Shown one piece after another: positions 1-8,327 of a stretch of 64,000 nt of DNA; within the stretch, counting starts at the first letter, position 1; each line of letters starts with the position of its first letter. The notes under the pieces are model-generated. The model did no database searches. It was not told where the DNA came from and saw only the letters and a list, made by a program, of their open reading frames with translations. Position numbers and translations under genes: made by a program. The stretch covers positions 186,001 through 250,000 of the forward strand of contig NZ_VFNI01000005.1 of NCBI RefSeq assembly GCF_006715495.1. The letters run 5' to 3'. This DNA comes from Herbaspirillum sp. SJZ106 (lineage in GTDB: Bacteria > Pseudomonadota > Gammaproteobacteria > Burkholderiales > Burkholderiaceae_D).

Positions 1-1
1 C

Positions 2-658
2 GGCGCGCAACCCAGGTTGTGGGTGCGCGTCAATGCCGCGGACACCGCCTGGCACGAAGCCGATGTGGCCGCTTTTGCCGGTATGGACATCGCCGGCATC
101 GTGCTGCCCAAGGCGGAGCATCCGGCGGCCGTTGCCGCCATCGCCAGACGCTTGAAGGAGCACAGGCAGGGCGTGATCGCCCTGATCGAGACTGCGGCCG
201 GCATCGCCGCCATGCGCGACATCGCGCGTACGGCCGGCGTGGCGCGGCTGGCCTTCGGCTCCATCGACCTGCAGGTGGACCTGGGCATGCAATGCGATGC
301 CATCGAGAGCGAGCTGGCGCACTTGCGGGTGGAGATGGTGCTGGCCTCGCGTCTGGCCGGGATCGCGCCGCCCATCGATGGCGTGACCACCACGTTCGAT
401 GGCATGCCGTTCCTGGCGGCCGCCGTGCAGCGCTCGCTGCGCCTGGGTTTCGGCGCCAAGCTGTGCATCCATCCCAGGCAAGTGGCGGCGGTCAACGCAG
501 GCTTTCGCCCCACGGCAGGGGAACTGGCCTGGGCGAAGGCGGTGATGGCGGCCGTGGACAAGAGCGACGGCGGCGCCATTTCGCTGGACGGCAAGATGAT
601 CGACAAGCCGGTGATCCTGCAGGCGCAGCGCTTCCTGCAACGCGGCGGCGTCGTGTAA
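2..658 (+). CDS. HpcH/HpaI aldolase / citrate lyase beta-like protein (3' part)
   Basis: C-terminal part of a CitE-like CoA-ester lyase or HpcH/HpaI aldolase. The reading frame is open from base 2, so the true start lies before the window. Family signatures visible are LWVRVN near the left edge, ALIETAAGI (its Glu is usually an Mg ligand), FGSIDLQVDLG (its Asp is the second metal ligand) and the late GFGAKLCIHPRQV segment. Members cleave or form C-C bonds in citramalyl-, malyl- or citryl-CoA type substrates; the substrate cannot be read from sequence. An alcohol dehydrogenase gene follows after 36 bp and a TRAP binding-protein gene after that, all on the same strand, which suggests a catabolic operon whose first genes are outside the window. 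The family is certain; the substrate is unknown. Confidence 0.85.
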   Translation, partial: GAQPRLWVRVNAADTAWHEADVAAFAGMDIAGIVLPKAEHPAAVAAIARRLKEHRQGVIALIETAAGIAAMRDIARTAGVARLAFGSIDLQVDLGMQCDAIESELAHLRVEMVLASRLAGIAPPIDGVTTTFDGMPFLAAAVQRSLRLGFGAKLCIHPRQVAAVNAGFRPTAGELAWAKAVMAAVDKSDGGAISLDGKMIDKPVILQAQRFLQRGGVV

Positions 659-694
659 CCTGAATGTTTCTTCCCAACAGCTAAGGAGCGAGAC

Positions 695-1819
695 ATGAAA
701 ATCCAGGCCGCCGTATTGCGCGAAATGACCGACGTCCACCCATTTGCGCAGAGCCAGCCGCTGAAGATAGAAGAGCTGGAACTGGATCCGCCCGGTCCGG
801 GCGAGGTGTTGGTGAAGATGAAGGCCGCGGGCCTGTGCCATTCGGACCTGTCGGTGATTACCGGCGTGCGTCCGCGCCCGGTGCCGATGGCGCTGGGGCA
901 TGAGGCGTCGGCCGAGGTGGTGCAGGTGGGCAGCGGCGTGACCGACCTGCGCGCCGGCGACCCGGTGGTGCTGGTGTTCGTGCCCAGCTGCGGCCATTGC
1001 ATGCCTTGCATGGAGGGCCGGCCGGCGCTGTGCGAACCGGGCGCCGCGACCAATACGCTGGGCGAACTGCTGTCGGGCCAGCGCCGCCTGCATCAGCAGG
1101 GTGGGCATGTGAACCATCACATGGGCGTGTCGGCCTTTGCCGACCATGCGGTGGTGTCGCGCCGTTCCTGCGTCAAGGTCGAGGCCGACATCGATCCGGT
1201 CGAGGCGGCGCTGTTCGGCTGCGCGGTGTTGACCGGCGTGGGCGCGGCGGTCAATACGGCCGAGGTCAAGGCCGGCACCAGCGCGGTGGTGCTGGGCCTG
1301 GGCGGCGTCGGCCTGTGCACGATGCTGGGGGCGCTGGCCTCCGGCGCGCGCGAGGTGATCGCGGTCGACCTGCACGACAGCAAGCTGGAAGTGGCGAAGT
1401 CGCTGGGCGCCACGGCCACCGTGAACGCGCGCGACCCGGATGCGGTGGAGAAGGTCAAGGCGCTCACCAAGGGTGGCGTCGATTACGCGTTCGAGATGGC
1501 CGGCTCGGTGCAGGCGATGGAAATGGCCTACCGCATGACGCGCCGCGGCGGCATGACGGTGACCGCCGGCCTGCCGCCGCCGGACGCGCGCTGGCCGCTG
1601 CAGCAGGTCAGCCTGGTGGCCGAGGAACGTACGGTCAAGGGCAGTTACATCGGTTCCTGCGTGCCGCTGCGCGACATCCCGCGCTACATCGGGCTGTACC
1701 AGGCCGGCCGCCTGCCGATCGACAAACTGATGGGCGAGCGCATGGCGCTGGCCGATATCAACCGCGGCTTCGACCGTTTGCACAGCGGCGAAGGATTGCG
1801 GGACCTGATCGTGTTTTAA
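695..1819 (+). CDS. Zinc-dependent alcohol dehydrogenase (MDR family)
   Basis: Medium-chain Zn alcohol dehydrogenase of 374 residues that oxidises an alcohol to an aldehyde or ketone with NAD(P). It has the catalytic zinc motifs GLCHSDL and GHEA. The structural-zinc cysteine cluster is complete (CGHCMPC, then a fourth Cys in RPALC), followed by the Rossmann motif GLGGVGLC and the C-terminal LRDLIVF. The start is supported by AAGGAG about 7 bases upstream. It resembles the class III / aryl-alcohol branch but differs clearly from the glutathione-dependent enzyme at 54.7 kb. It sits between a CitE-like gene and a TRAP solute-binding gene in one direction with gaps under 40 bp, so it probably handles an alcohol intermediate of the same pathway. 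The substrate is unknown. Confidence 0.9.
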   Translation: MKIQAAVLREMTDVHPFAQSQPLKIEELELDPPGPGEVLVKMKAAGLCHSDLSVITGVRPRPVPMALGHEASAEVVQVGSGVTDLRAGDPVVLVFVPSCGHCMPCMEGRPALCEPGAATNTLGELLSGQRRLHQQGGHVNHHMGVSAFADHAVVSRRSCVKVEADIDPVEAALFGCAVLTGVGAAVNTAEVKAGTSAVVLGLGGVGLCTMLGALASGAREVIAVDLHDSKLEVAKSLGATATVNARDPDAVEKVKALTKGGVDYAFEMAGSVQAMEMAYRMTRRGGMTVTAGLPPPDARWPLQQVSLVAEERTVKGSYIGSCVPLRDIPRYIGLYQAGRLPIDKLMGERMALADINRGFDRLHSGEGLRDLIVF

Positions 1820-1857
1820 CGCCTCCGCGCGGAGGCATCACAAGGAGGAGACCCGGC

Positions 1858-2904
1858 ATGACCAAAAAAACATTCAGCAGCACGAGAAGGGCGATCCAGG
1901 CCGCCATTGCCATGGCCGGCCTGGGCGCCCTGGCGCTGCACTCGCCATTTGCATACGCGCAGCAGCCCATCGTCATCAAGTTCAGCCACGTGGTGGCCAA
2001 CGACACGCCCAAGGGCAAGGGCGCCGAGCGTTTCAAGGAACTGGCCGAGAAGGCCACCCACGGCCGCGTGAAGGTCGAGGTCTATCCGAACAGCACGCTG
2101 TACAAGGACAAGGAAGAGCTGGAAGCGTTGCAACTGGGCGCGGTGCAGATGCTGGCACCGTCGCTGGCCAAGTTCGGCCCGCTGGGCGTGAAGGAGTTCG
2201 AGGTGTTCGACCTGCCTTACATCTTCCCCAACCGCACGGTGCTGCAGCGCGTGACCGAAGGAGCGGTCGGCCAGGGGCTGTTCCAGAAGCTGGAAGGCAA
2301 GGGCATCAAGGGGCTGGCCTACTGGGACAACGGCATGAAGGTGATGACGGCCAACAAGCCCTTGCACAAGGTCTCGGACTTCCGTGGCTTGAAGATGCGC
2401 ATCCAGTCCTCCAAGGTGCTGGACGAACAATTCCGCGCCCTGAAGGCCAATCCGCAGGTGCTGGCGTTCTCCGAGGTGTACCAGGCGATGCAGACCGGCG
2501 TGGTGGATGGCAGCGAGAACACGCCTTCGAACGTCTTCACGCAAAAAATGCATGAGGTGCAGACCAACCTGACGGTGTCCGACCACGGTTACATCGGCTA
2601 TGCGGTGATCGTGAACAAGAAGTTCTGGGATTCGCTGCCGGCCGATGTCCGCACCCAGCTGGAAGGGGCGATGAAGGAAGCCACGGCCTATGCCAACACC
2701 ATCGCGCAGAAGGAAAACGACGATGCGCTGGCCGCCATCAAGGCCTCCGGCAAGACCAAGGTCTATTACCTGAGCGATGAAGAAAAGGCCGAGTGGCGCA
2801 AGGCATTGATGACCGTGCACAAGAGCATGGCGTCGCGCGTCGGCAAGGACCTGATCGACGCCATCTACAAGGAAAGCGAAGCCGCTGGCGTGAAGATGAA
2901 CTGA
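1858..2904 (+). CDS. dctP: TRAP transporter solute-binding protein, DctP family
   Basis: Periplasmic substrate-binding subunit of a TRAP carboxylate transporter, 348 residues. An N-terminal signal peptide (two Arg, a hydrophobic stretch, cleavage near AYA-QQ) precedes the DctP fold: IKFSHVVANDTPKG, then LPYIFPNR, then GLKMRIQSS with the Arg that usually binds the substrate carboxylate, then GSENTPSNV. The start has a strong AAGGAGGAG ribosome site. The DctQ and DctM membrane subunits are not encoded next to it, and a terminator follows directly, so it must work with membrane subunits encoded elsewhere. The linked lyase and dehydrogenase point to an organic acid as ligand (inference). Confidence 0.92.
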   Translation: MTKKTFSSTRRAIQAAIAMAGLGALALHSPFAYAQQPIVIKFSHVVANDTPKGKGAERFKELAEKATHGRVKVEVYPNSTLYKDKEELEALQLGAVQMLAPSLAKFGPLGVKEFEVFDLPYIFPNRTVLQRVTEGAVGQGLFQKLEGKGIKGLAYWDNGMKVMTANKPLHKVSDFRGLKMRIQSSKVLDEQFRALKANPQVLAFSEVYQAMQTGVVDGSENTPSNVFTQKMHEVQTNLTVSDHGYIGYAVIVNKKFWDSLPADVRTQLEGAMKEATAYANTIAQKENDDALAAIKASGKTKVYYLSDEEKAEWRKALMTVHKSMASRVGKDLIDAIYKESEAAGVKMN

Positions 2905-2916
2905 CCGAACTGACGC

Positions 2917-2946
2917 CGGCTGCCTTATTGCAAGCCGATTTTTTTT
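2917..2946 (+). terminator. Rho-independent terminator after the TRAP gene
   Basis: CGGCT at 2917-2921 pairs with AGCCG at 2933-2937. The stem extends by GC/GC with one bulged A and is followed by a run of eight T at 2939-2946. It lies in the 61-bp gap between the convergent TRAP and dihydroxyacetone kinase genes and terminates the plus-strand operon. Confidence 0.8.
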
Positions 2947-2965
2947 GCGGCGTGCCCAAGGCGCC

Positions 2966-4678
2966 TCAGAGCTTCAGGGCATCCCGTACCGATGCGAGCC
3001 ACAAGGCGGCGGCATGCGCGCCCGGATCCGGGTGGCCCAGCGCGCGCTGGCCGATATAGCTGGAGCGGCCGCGCCGCGGCACCATCGCTGCCGTAGCGCT
3101 GGCGCCTTCGGCGGCGGCGGTCGCGGCGGCGGCAACGGCGGCATGGGCATCGGTCGAGGATGACAGGGCAGAGCGCATCGCCTCGGCGGCCGGCAGCAAT
3201 GCGTCGACCATGGTGCGGTCGCCGGCCCTGGCGCCGCCCAGTTCCATCACGCCGGCCACCGCTTCGCTGAAAGCGGCGGCCCAGCCCGCGGCATCGGCGC
3301 GGCCTTGCTGTTCCAGGCTGGCGGCGGCGCGCATGAGCATGATCGCGTACAACGGCCCCGAGGTGCCGCCGACCACGCGGCGCACGGTGGACGACATGGC
3401 GCGCAATACCGCGGCCGGATCCTGTTCCGACGGCCAGTCGCCGATCTCTTCGCGTATGCTTTGCGCGGCGCGCGCCATGCTGATGCCGAGGTCTCCGTCG
3501 CCGACCTTCTGGTCCATGTCGGTCAGCACGGGTTCGGCCTGTTCCAGGCAGGCACAGACGGCATCGATCACGCGGCGCAGTTGGGCGTCGCGCGACAGGC
3601 GTTCGGTGTGGGCGGACGGCGGGGGGACGGGGGCGACGTGCATCGCGGCGTCGGCCGCGGCCGCCACGCGCCCACCGGTGGACGGCCAGGCCGGGGCTGG
3701 TGTTGCCGCATCCAGCAGCGCCAGGCGTTGCTCGTCCACGCGCAGCAGGGTCAACGAAATGCCCGCCATCTCCAGCGCCGACAGGAAGGTGCCGGCCCAG
3801 GCGCGTTCGACCCGGATGCCGCGCTGCGCCAGCAGCTTCATTGCCGCGCCGGCGACGATGTCCAGTTCGCTGGCCGGCGTGCCGCCCAGGTTGTTGACCA
3901 GCAGGGCGACGCGATCGCCGTGCTCCAGCTTGAGGTCGTCGGCGATCTGCCGCAGCAGGCGCGCCACGGCTTCATCGGCCGATACCAGCATGCCGCGCTC
4001 GATGCCGGCTTCGCCGTGGATGCCCAGGCCCCATTCGATTTCGTTGTCGGCCAGCGTGAAGCCGGGCTTGCCCGCCGCGGGAACGGTGCAGGGCGTGAGC
4101 GCCACGCCCATGGTGCCCAATGCGGCGGCGGCTGCGCGCGCGGCTTGCGCCACCTCGGCCAGGGATGCCCTCCGGGCGGCCGCGGCGCCGGCGATCTTGT
4201 GCACCAGCACGGTACCGGCCAGGCCGCGTCGCCCGGCATGGTCGCCATGGGCCGACAGGGCGACATCGTCGGCCACCACCACCATCTCCACCGCGATCCC
4301 CTGGGCGCGCGCGATCTCGGCCGCGAGGCCGAAGTTGAGGCGGTCGCCGGTGTAGTTTTTCACGATCAACAGCACGCCGGCCGGGCCGGCGACGGCGCGG
4401 ATGGCGTCCAGCACGGCGTCGGTGGAAGGCGAGGTGAATACTTCGCCGGCCACGGCCGCGCTGAGCATGCCGGCGCCAACGTAACCGCCGTGCGCCGGCT
4501 CATGGCCGGCGCCGCCGCCAGAGATCAGCGCGACTTCGCCGCGTGCGGCAGCCTCGCGGGCGTCGGCGCGCAGCACGATGTTCTTGCCCTGCAAGAGCGA
4601 CAGGTGTGGGTGCAGTGCGGCCAGGCCGGCCAGCATGTCGGGGACGACATGGGCGACGTCGTTGATGAGTTTCTTCAT
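2966..4678 (-). CDS. ATP-dependent dihydroxyacetone kinase, DhaK-DhaL fusion
   Basis: Single-chain kinase of 570 residues that phosphorylates dihydroxyacetone or a related short ketose with ATP. Residues 1 to about 330 are the DhaK substrate domain: SGGGAGHEPAHGG near 53-65, and GLGIHGEAG with His221, the residue that holds the ketone covalently in this family. After an Ala/Pro-rich linker (about 325-358), residues about 365-570 form the DhaL ATP domain, with GDGD at 393-396, a GGTSGPLYA loop, and GHPDPGA near the C-terminus. The usual GDGDHG or GDGDCG reads GDGDLG here. The frame is open well upstream of ATG 4678, but that extension is non-homologous and overlaps the next gene. No PTS partner (DhaM) is nearby, which fits an ATP-dependent enzyme. 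The true substrate could be dihydroxyacetone, erythrulose or another ketose. Confidence 0.93.
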   Translation of the reverse strand: MKKLINDVAHVVPDMLAGLAALHPHLSLLQGKNIVLRADAREAAARGEVALISGGGAGHEPAHGGYVGAGMLSAAVAGEVFTSPSTDAVLDAIRAVAGPAGVLLIVKNYTGDRLNFGLAAEIARAQGIAVEMVVVADDVALSAHGDHAGRRGLAGTVLVHKIAGAAAARRASLAEVAQAARAAAAALGTMGVALTPCTVPAAGKPGFTLADNEIEWGLGIHGEAGIERGMLVSADEAVARLLRQIADDLKLEHGDRVALLVNNLGGTPASELDIVAGAAMKLLAQRGIRVERAWAGTFLSALEMAGISLTLLRVDEQRLALLDAATPAPAWPSTGGRVAAAADAAMHVAPVPPPSAHTERLSRDAQLRRVIDAVCACLEQAEPVLTDMDQKVGDGDLGISMARAAQSIREEIGDWPSEQDPAAVLRAMSSTVRRVVGGTSGPLYAIMLMRAAASLEQQGRADAAGWAAAFSEAVAGVMELGGARAGDRTMVDALLPAAEAMRSALSSSTDAHAAVAAAATAAAEGASATAAMVPRRGRSSYIGQRALGHPDPGAHAAALWLASVRDALKL

Positions 4679-4760
4679 GTCTCGCTGGTCCTTGTTCTTT
4701 GTCGGTCTGATGGAAACCACGTACGGTGGCTCCGGGAATTCTAGCCGATACGGCCGATCG

Positions 4761-5600
4761 TCAGGACGACAGCCCGGCGCTGCCGGCCAGCATGTCGCGC
4801 AGCGCCTGGGCCGTGCCGCCGTCGGCCGGCAGGAAGGTTTCCACGGCGAGTTCGGAGAGCGTGATGTCTTGCGGCGTGCCGAAGACCATGGTGGTGCTGA
4901 TGAGGGAGAGCTGGTTTCCCGGCGCGCCGGGCGCATGCAGCCGCAACGGCACGGCGATGGCGTCACCGCCGTCATGTGCCGCAGCGGGCTGCGCGGCGCT
5001 GAAGCTGTTTTCGTCGGGATAGGCGGCCAGTTCTTCCAGCAAAGCCGAGAGGAAGGGATCCGCGGTCTGCGCGGCCTGGTGCGAGAGCCGGTGCAGCAGG
5101 TGCGCACGCCATTGCCTGAGGTTGATGATGGCCGGCGCGACGCCGCGCGGATGCAGCGACAGGCGCAGCACGTTGACTTGCCCCTGCAGCAGTGTGCCGT
5201 CCACCCCTTGCAGCAGCGGCGCCAGCGCGCGGTTGGCCATGAGCATGTGCCAGTGGCCGTCCACCGCCAGCGCCGGATAGGGTTCATGCGCATGCAGGAT
5301 GGCTTCGATGGCGCTGCGCGTCTGCTGCATGGCCTTATCGTCCAGCGGGCGCTCCCGGTAGCGCGGCGCATAGCCGGCCGCCAGCAGCATGCTGTTGCGG
5401 TTGCGCAGCGGAATGTCGAGCTGTTGGGCCAGGCGCAGCAGCAGTTCGGCGCTGGGCTGCGAGCGCCCGGTCTCGATGAAGCTCAGGTGGCGGGCCGAGA
5501 TGCCGGCATCGCACGCCAGCTCCAGCTGGCTCAGGCGCCGTTGCTGGCGCCAGTGCCGCAGGTGGTCGCCAAGGGAGGAGGGGGAGGAGGGAGCGCTCAT
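4761..5600 (-). CDS. XRE-family regulator with MmyB-like ligand domain
   Basis: DNA-binding regulator of 279 residues. Residues about 9-66 form a Cro/CI helix-turn-helix (QQRRLSQLELACDAGISARH, then FIETGRSQPS). Residues about 85-270 form an MmyB-type ligand-binding domain, recognisable by HWHMLMANRALAPLL and LRLSLHP. Such regulators usually repress an adjacent divergent gene and release it on binding a small, often fatty-acid-like, ligand. Here the divergent gene encodes an NTF2-like protein, and the intergenic region has a perfect 7-bp inverted repeat that suits an operator. The dihydroxyacetone kinase gene lies 82 bp downstream on the same strand and might be co-transcribed. Confidence 0.9.
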   Translation of the reverse strand: MSAPSSPSSLGDHLRHWRQQRRLSQLELACDAGISARHLSFIETGRSQPSAELLLRLAQQLDIPLRNRNSMLLAAGYAPRYRERPLDDKAMQQTRSAIEAILHAHEPYPALAVDGHWHMLMANRALAPLLQGVDGTLLQGQVNVLRLSLHPRGVAPAIINLRQWRAHLLHRLSHQAAQTADPFLSALLEELAAYPDENSFSAAQPAAAHDGGDAIAVPLRLHAPGAPGNQLSLISTTMVFGTPQDITLSELAVETFLPADGGTAQALRDMLAGSAGLSS

Positions 5601-5639
5601 GATGCTGCGCAGGATAGCGCAACGGCGTGCGTGCAGTCC

Positions 5640-5656
5640 ATTACCTCGCAGGTAAT
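5640..5656. promoter_or_regulatory. Candidate operator of the XRE regulator
   Basis: ATTACCT at 5640-5646 and AGGTAAT at 5650-5656 form a perfect inverted repeat with a 3-base centre. It lies 40 bp upstream of the XRE start and 128 bp upstream of the NTF2-like gene. The half site TTACCT occurs twice more, at 5756-5761 and 5764-5769, just before the NTF2-like gene's ribosome site. The arrangement fits autoregulation plus control of the divergent gene. Binding is inferred. Confidence 0.6.
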
Positions 5657-5783
5657 CGACTGGCCGCGCGAAGGCGGCGATAGTTCACTCACCGTGACGA
5701 ACGGGAGAAGTCCGAAGCAGCGCCGCGGCAATCGATCGAGTTTATTTATTTGCCCTTACCTCATTACCTTGAAGGAGAGCAGC

Positions 5784-6176
5784 ATGAGCAACGCCAGCCA
5801 GAGCACCGTACAAACCAATGCCGCCATTCTCGCCCACAGCTATCTCGACACCTGGAACGCCAGCGATCCGCAGCAACGCAAGCTGCTGCTGGAGTCGGCA
5901 TGGAGCGACGCGCCCAGTTACGTCGATCCGATGATGAGCGGCGCCGGCCGCGAGCAGATCGACGGGCTGATCGGGGCCGTGCAGAACCGTTTTCCGGGCT
6001 GGAAGTTCAGCCTGCTGGGCACGCCCGACCTGCACGGTTCCTACCTGCGCTTTTCGTGGTCGCTGGGACCCGATGGCGCGGATGGCCCGGTCAAGGGCAC
6101 CGATTTCGTGGTGCTGGAGGATGGCCGTATCAAGGACGTTACCGGTTTTCTCGACCAGATCCCGGAGCATGCCTGA
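5784..6176 (+). CDS. SnoaL/NTF2-like fold protein
   Basis: Protein of 130 residues with the NTF2/SnoaL cone fold: ILAHSYLDTWNASD at the start, APSYVDPMMSGAGREQIDGLI in the middle (broken here by no gap), and strands ending in KGTDFVVLEDGRIKDVTGF. Members include small isomerases, cyclases and binding proteins. No catalytic Asp/His pair can be assigned with confidence, so the function is open. The start ATG has GAAGGAGAG just upstream. It is transcribed away from the XRE/MmyB-type regulator and is the obvious candidate target of that protein. A strong terminator follows. Confidence 0.8.
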   Translation: MSNASQSTVQTNAAILAHSYLDTWNASDPQQRKLLLESAWSDAPSYVDPMMSGAGREQIDGLIGAVQNRFPGWKFSLLGTPDLHGSYLRFSWSLGPDGADGPVKGTDFVVLEDGRIKDVTGFLDQIPEHA

Positions 6177-6188
6177 ACACGGTTGCCG

Positions 6189-6218
6189 TCAATCGATCAT
6201 CAATCGACCATCAATCGA
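6189..6218. repeat. Three 11-bp-spaced copies of TCAATCGA
   Basis: TCAATCGA occurs at 6189-6196, 6200-6207 and 6211-6218, an exact 11-base period with TCA/CCA spacers. It lies between the NTF2-like stop and the bidirectional terminator. The role is unknown; one helical turn per repeat would suit protein binding. Confidence 0.7.
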
Positions 6219-6224
6219 TGACGT

Positions 6225-6264
6225 AAAAAGCCGGCGGCCCGGAGGCTGCCGGCTTTGGGTTTTT
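6225..6264. terminator. Bidirectional terminator between NTF2-like gene and argC
   Basis: AGCCGGC at 6229-6235 pairs with GCCGGCT at 6248-6254. An A-run lies on the left and TTTGGGTTTTT on the right. It is suited to both convergent genes. Confidence 0.85.
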
Positions 6265-6278
6265 CCGCCTGTGCCGGC

Positions 6279-7211
6279 TCACAGGGCGCGCAGCATCAGA
6301 TCCAGGTTCTGCACCGCCGCGCCCGAGGCGCCCTTGCCCAGGTTGTCGAACACCGCGCACAGCAGGATGTGGCCTTCCCCATCGTTGCCGAATACGCCCA
6401 GCGTCATGTCGTTGCTGTTGTTGTGCATGGTGGGGTCGAGGCGTTCAGCGGCGGCGCCTTGCCCGGCCGCCAGCACCTTGATGTGGCGTGCGCCTGCATA
6501 GTGGCGCTGCAGTGCCGTACGCAGTTGTTCCTGGCCTGCATGCGCGGGCAGCAGGCGCGCATGCAGGGCGATGGTCAGCACGATGCCCTGGCGGAAAGCG
6601 CCGTAGGACGGCACGAAGATCGGGCGCTGCGACAGGCCTGTGTGCAACTGCATTTCCGGCGGGTGCTTGTGTTGCAAGGCCAGGCCGTACGTGACGAAGG
6701 GCGCCGCGTTGGCGGCGTCTGCGCCTTCGTATTGTTCGACCTGGGCCCGGCCGCCGCCGGAATAGCCCGATACCGCGTGGATCGCCAGCGGATAGTCGGC
6801 CGGCACCAAGCCCGCCTGCACCAGCGGGCGCAGCAGGGCGATGGTGCCGGTCGGGTAGCAGCCGGGGTTGGTCACGCGCAGCGCGGCGGCGATGCGTTCG
6901 GACTGGCCGGAGGCCATTTCCGGAAACCCATAGGTCCATTGGGGATCGGTGCGGTGCGCCGAGCTGGCGTCGATGACGCGTACCTTGGGGTTGTCGATCA
7001 GCGACACGGCTTCGCGCGCGGCGGCGTCCGGCAGGCACAGCAGGGCGATGTCGGCCGAATTGATGGCGTCGGCGCGGCGCCGCGGGTCCTTGCGCTCGGC
7101 CGACGGCAAGCTCAGCAGGCGCAGGTCGGTGCGGCCGCGCAGGCGTTCATTGATTTGCAGGCCGGTGGTGCCCTGGTCGCCGTCGATGAAAATCAGCGGA
7201 AGCTTGCTCAC
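6279..7211 (-). CDS. argC: N-acetyl-gamma-glutamyl-phosphate reductase, short type 2
   Basis: Third enzyme of arginine synthesis. It reduces N-acetylglutamyl phosphate to the semialdehyde with NADPH in the cytoplasm. At 310 residues it is the short ArgC2 type rather than the about 345-residue ArgC1. The nucleotide site is [13 protein letters not shown] at 8-20. The catalytic Cys118 is in NPGCYPTG, and VSGYSGGGR and the late HNNSNDM segment are family marks. It is divergent from a LysR-type gene across 116 bp, so that regulator may control it. Many betaproteobacteria also carry the long ArgC elsewhere, so this copy may be the second one (inference). Confidence 0.95.
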   Translation of the reverse strand: MSKLPLIFIDGDQGTTGLQINERLRGRTDLRLLSLPSAERKDPRRRADAINSADIALLCLPDAAAREAVSLIDNPKVRVIDASSAHRTDPQWTYGFPEMASGQSERIAAALRVTNPGCYPTGTIALLRPLVQAGLVPADYPLAIHAVSGYSGGGRAQVEQYEGADAANAAPFVTYGLALQHKHPPEMQLHTGLSQRPIFVPSYGAFRQGIVLTIALHARLLPAHAGQEQLRTALQRHYAGARHIKVLAAGQGAAAERLDPTMHNNSNDMTLGVFGNDGEGHILLCAVFDNLGKGASGAAVQNLDLMLRAL

Positions 7212-7282
7212 GGTGGTTCTCCTGTCGGTGCGCCGGTACGGCGCGTTGAAATGGGGTCAGGCAGCTATCTTGCGATAAACCC

Positions 7283-7288
7283 TATAAT
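7283..7288 (+). promoter_or_regulatory. -10 element TATAAT upstream of the LysR gene
   Basis: A perfect TATAAT lies 39 bases before the longer start of the LysR gene, in an AT-rich patch. No good -35 hexamer lies 16-18 bases upstream, as is common at LysR-regulated or autoregulated promoters. Confidence 0.55.
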
Positions 7289-7327
7289 TGGAAAAGTTGA
7301 ATATTTAAAAGGGATGATTCAGGTTTT

Positions 7328-8287
7328 ATGAATGACTACCGGAATCCGAGCCAATCCAACCTGTTTCCACCAGCCACCATGCGCGAACTCAATCTCGACC
7401 GCCTGCGTACCCTGGTCGCCATTGTCGACCTGGGCTCTTTTGCCGCTGCCGCGCGGGCTTTGCATCTGGCGCCGCCGACGGTGAGCCTGCACATCAGCGA
7501 GCTGGAAAGCCGCATCGGCGCGACCTTGCTGCTGCGCCAGCGCGGCCGGGTCCGGCCCTCGGGCGTGGGCGAGACGCTGGTGGCCCGGGCGCGGCAATTG
7601 CTGGCCGATGCCGAGCAGGCCTTGGAGGAGGTCAAGCGCCAGGTGCAGGGGCTGGAGGGGCGGGTGCGGCTGGGGGCGTCGACCGGCGCCATTGCCTACC
7701 TGTTGCCGCAGGCGCTGGAAATGGTGGGGCAAAGTCATCCCGGCATCGATGTGCAGGTCATGGTGCTGACATCGGAAGAGACCCTGGCGCGCTTGTCCGG
7801 CGGCACTCTCGATATCGGCCTGGTGGCGCTGCCGCAGGCGGCGGTGGACGGCTTGTCGGTCAAGCCGTGGCGGCGCGATCCGGTGATGGCGTTTGTGCCG
7901 GCCGGCTGGAATGCGCCGCGCACGGTCACGCCGCAATGGCTGGCGGCGCAGCCGCTGATCCTCAATGCGCCCAATACGCGGCTGTCGCGCCTGACGGCGG
8001 AGTGGTTCGCGGCCGCGGGCGAACATCCGGCGGCGCGCATCCAGCTCAATTTCAACGATGCGGTGAAAAGCCTGGTGGCGGCAGGTTATGGCGCTACCTT
8101 GCTGCCGCATGAGGTAGGACAGCGGGGCCAGCCGCAAACGGACGTGCCGCCGGCCGACCCGCGTATTGCCATGCGGCCGCTCAAGCCGAAACTGTGGCGG
8201 CCGCTGGGGATTGCGCACCGGACCGGTCAACCGGAGCCGGCCACGCAGTACATGCTGGATGCCTTATGGGCGCTCAGACAGGCTTGA
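7328..8287 (+). CDS. LysR-type transcriptional regulator
   Basis: LysR regulator with the HTH at about residues 18-78 (LNLDRLRTLVAIVDLGSFAA, then PTVSLHISELESRIG) and the periplasmic-binding-like effector domain after it. The 319-residue form starts at 7328. An in-frame ATG at 7379 gives a 302-residue protein beginning MRELNLDRL, which matches the usual LysR start more closely. Neither has a strong ribosome site, so the start is uncertain. It is divergent from argC. The usual LysR logic would make it a regulator of argC or of itself; its ligand cannot be inferred. Confidence 0.9.
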   Translation: MNDYRNPSQSNLFPPATMRELNLDRLRTLVAIVDLGSFAAAARALHLAPPTVSLHISELESRIGATLLLRQRGRVRPSGVGETLVARARQLLADAEQALEEVKRQVQGLEGRVRLGASTGAIAYLLPQALEMVGQSHPGIDVQVMVLTSEETLARLSGGTLDIGLVALPQAAVDGLSVKPWRRDPVMAFVPAGWNAPRTVTPQWLAAQPLILNAPNTRLSRLTAEWFAAAGEHPAARIQLNFNDAVKSLVAAGYGATLLPHEVGQRGQPQTDVPPADPRIAMRPLKPKLWRPLGIAHRTGQPEPATQYMLDALWALRQA

Positions 8288-8327
8288 GCGAAGGGGCGAC
8301 GCAGGGAGGGGGCGGAAGGGCGGTTTC

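Noticed and set aside
4679-5371. N-terminal extension of the dihydroxyacetone kinase frame
   Set aside because: It overlaps the XRE gene, is Arg/Pro-rich without family similarity, and the kinase homology starts exactly at ATG 4678.
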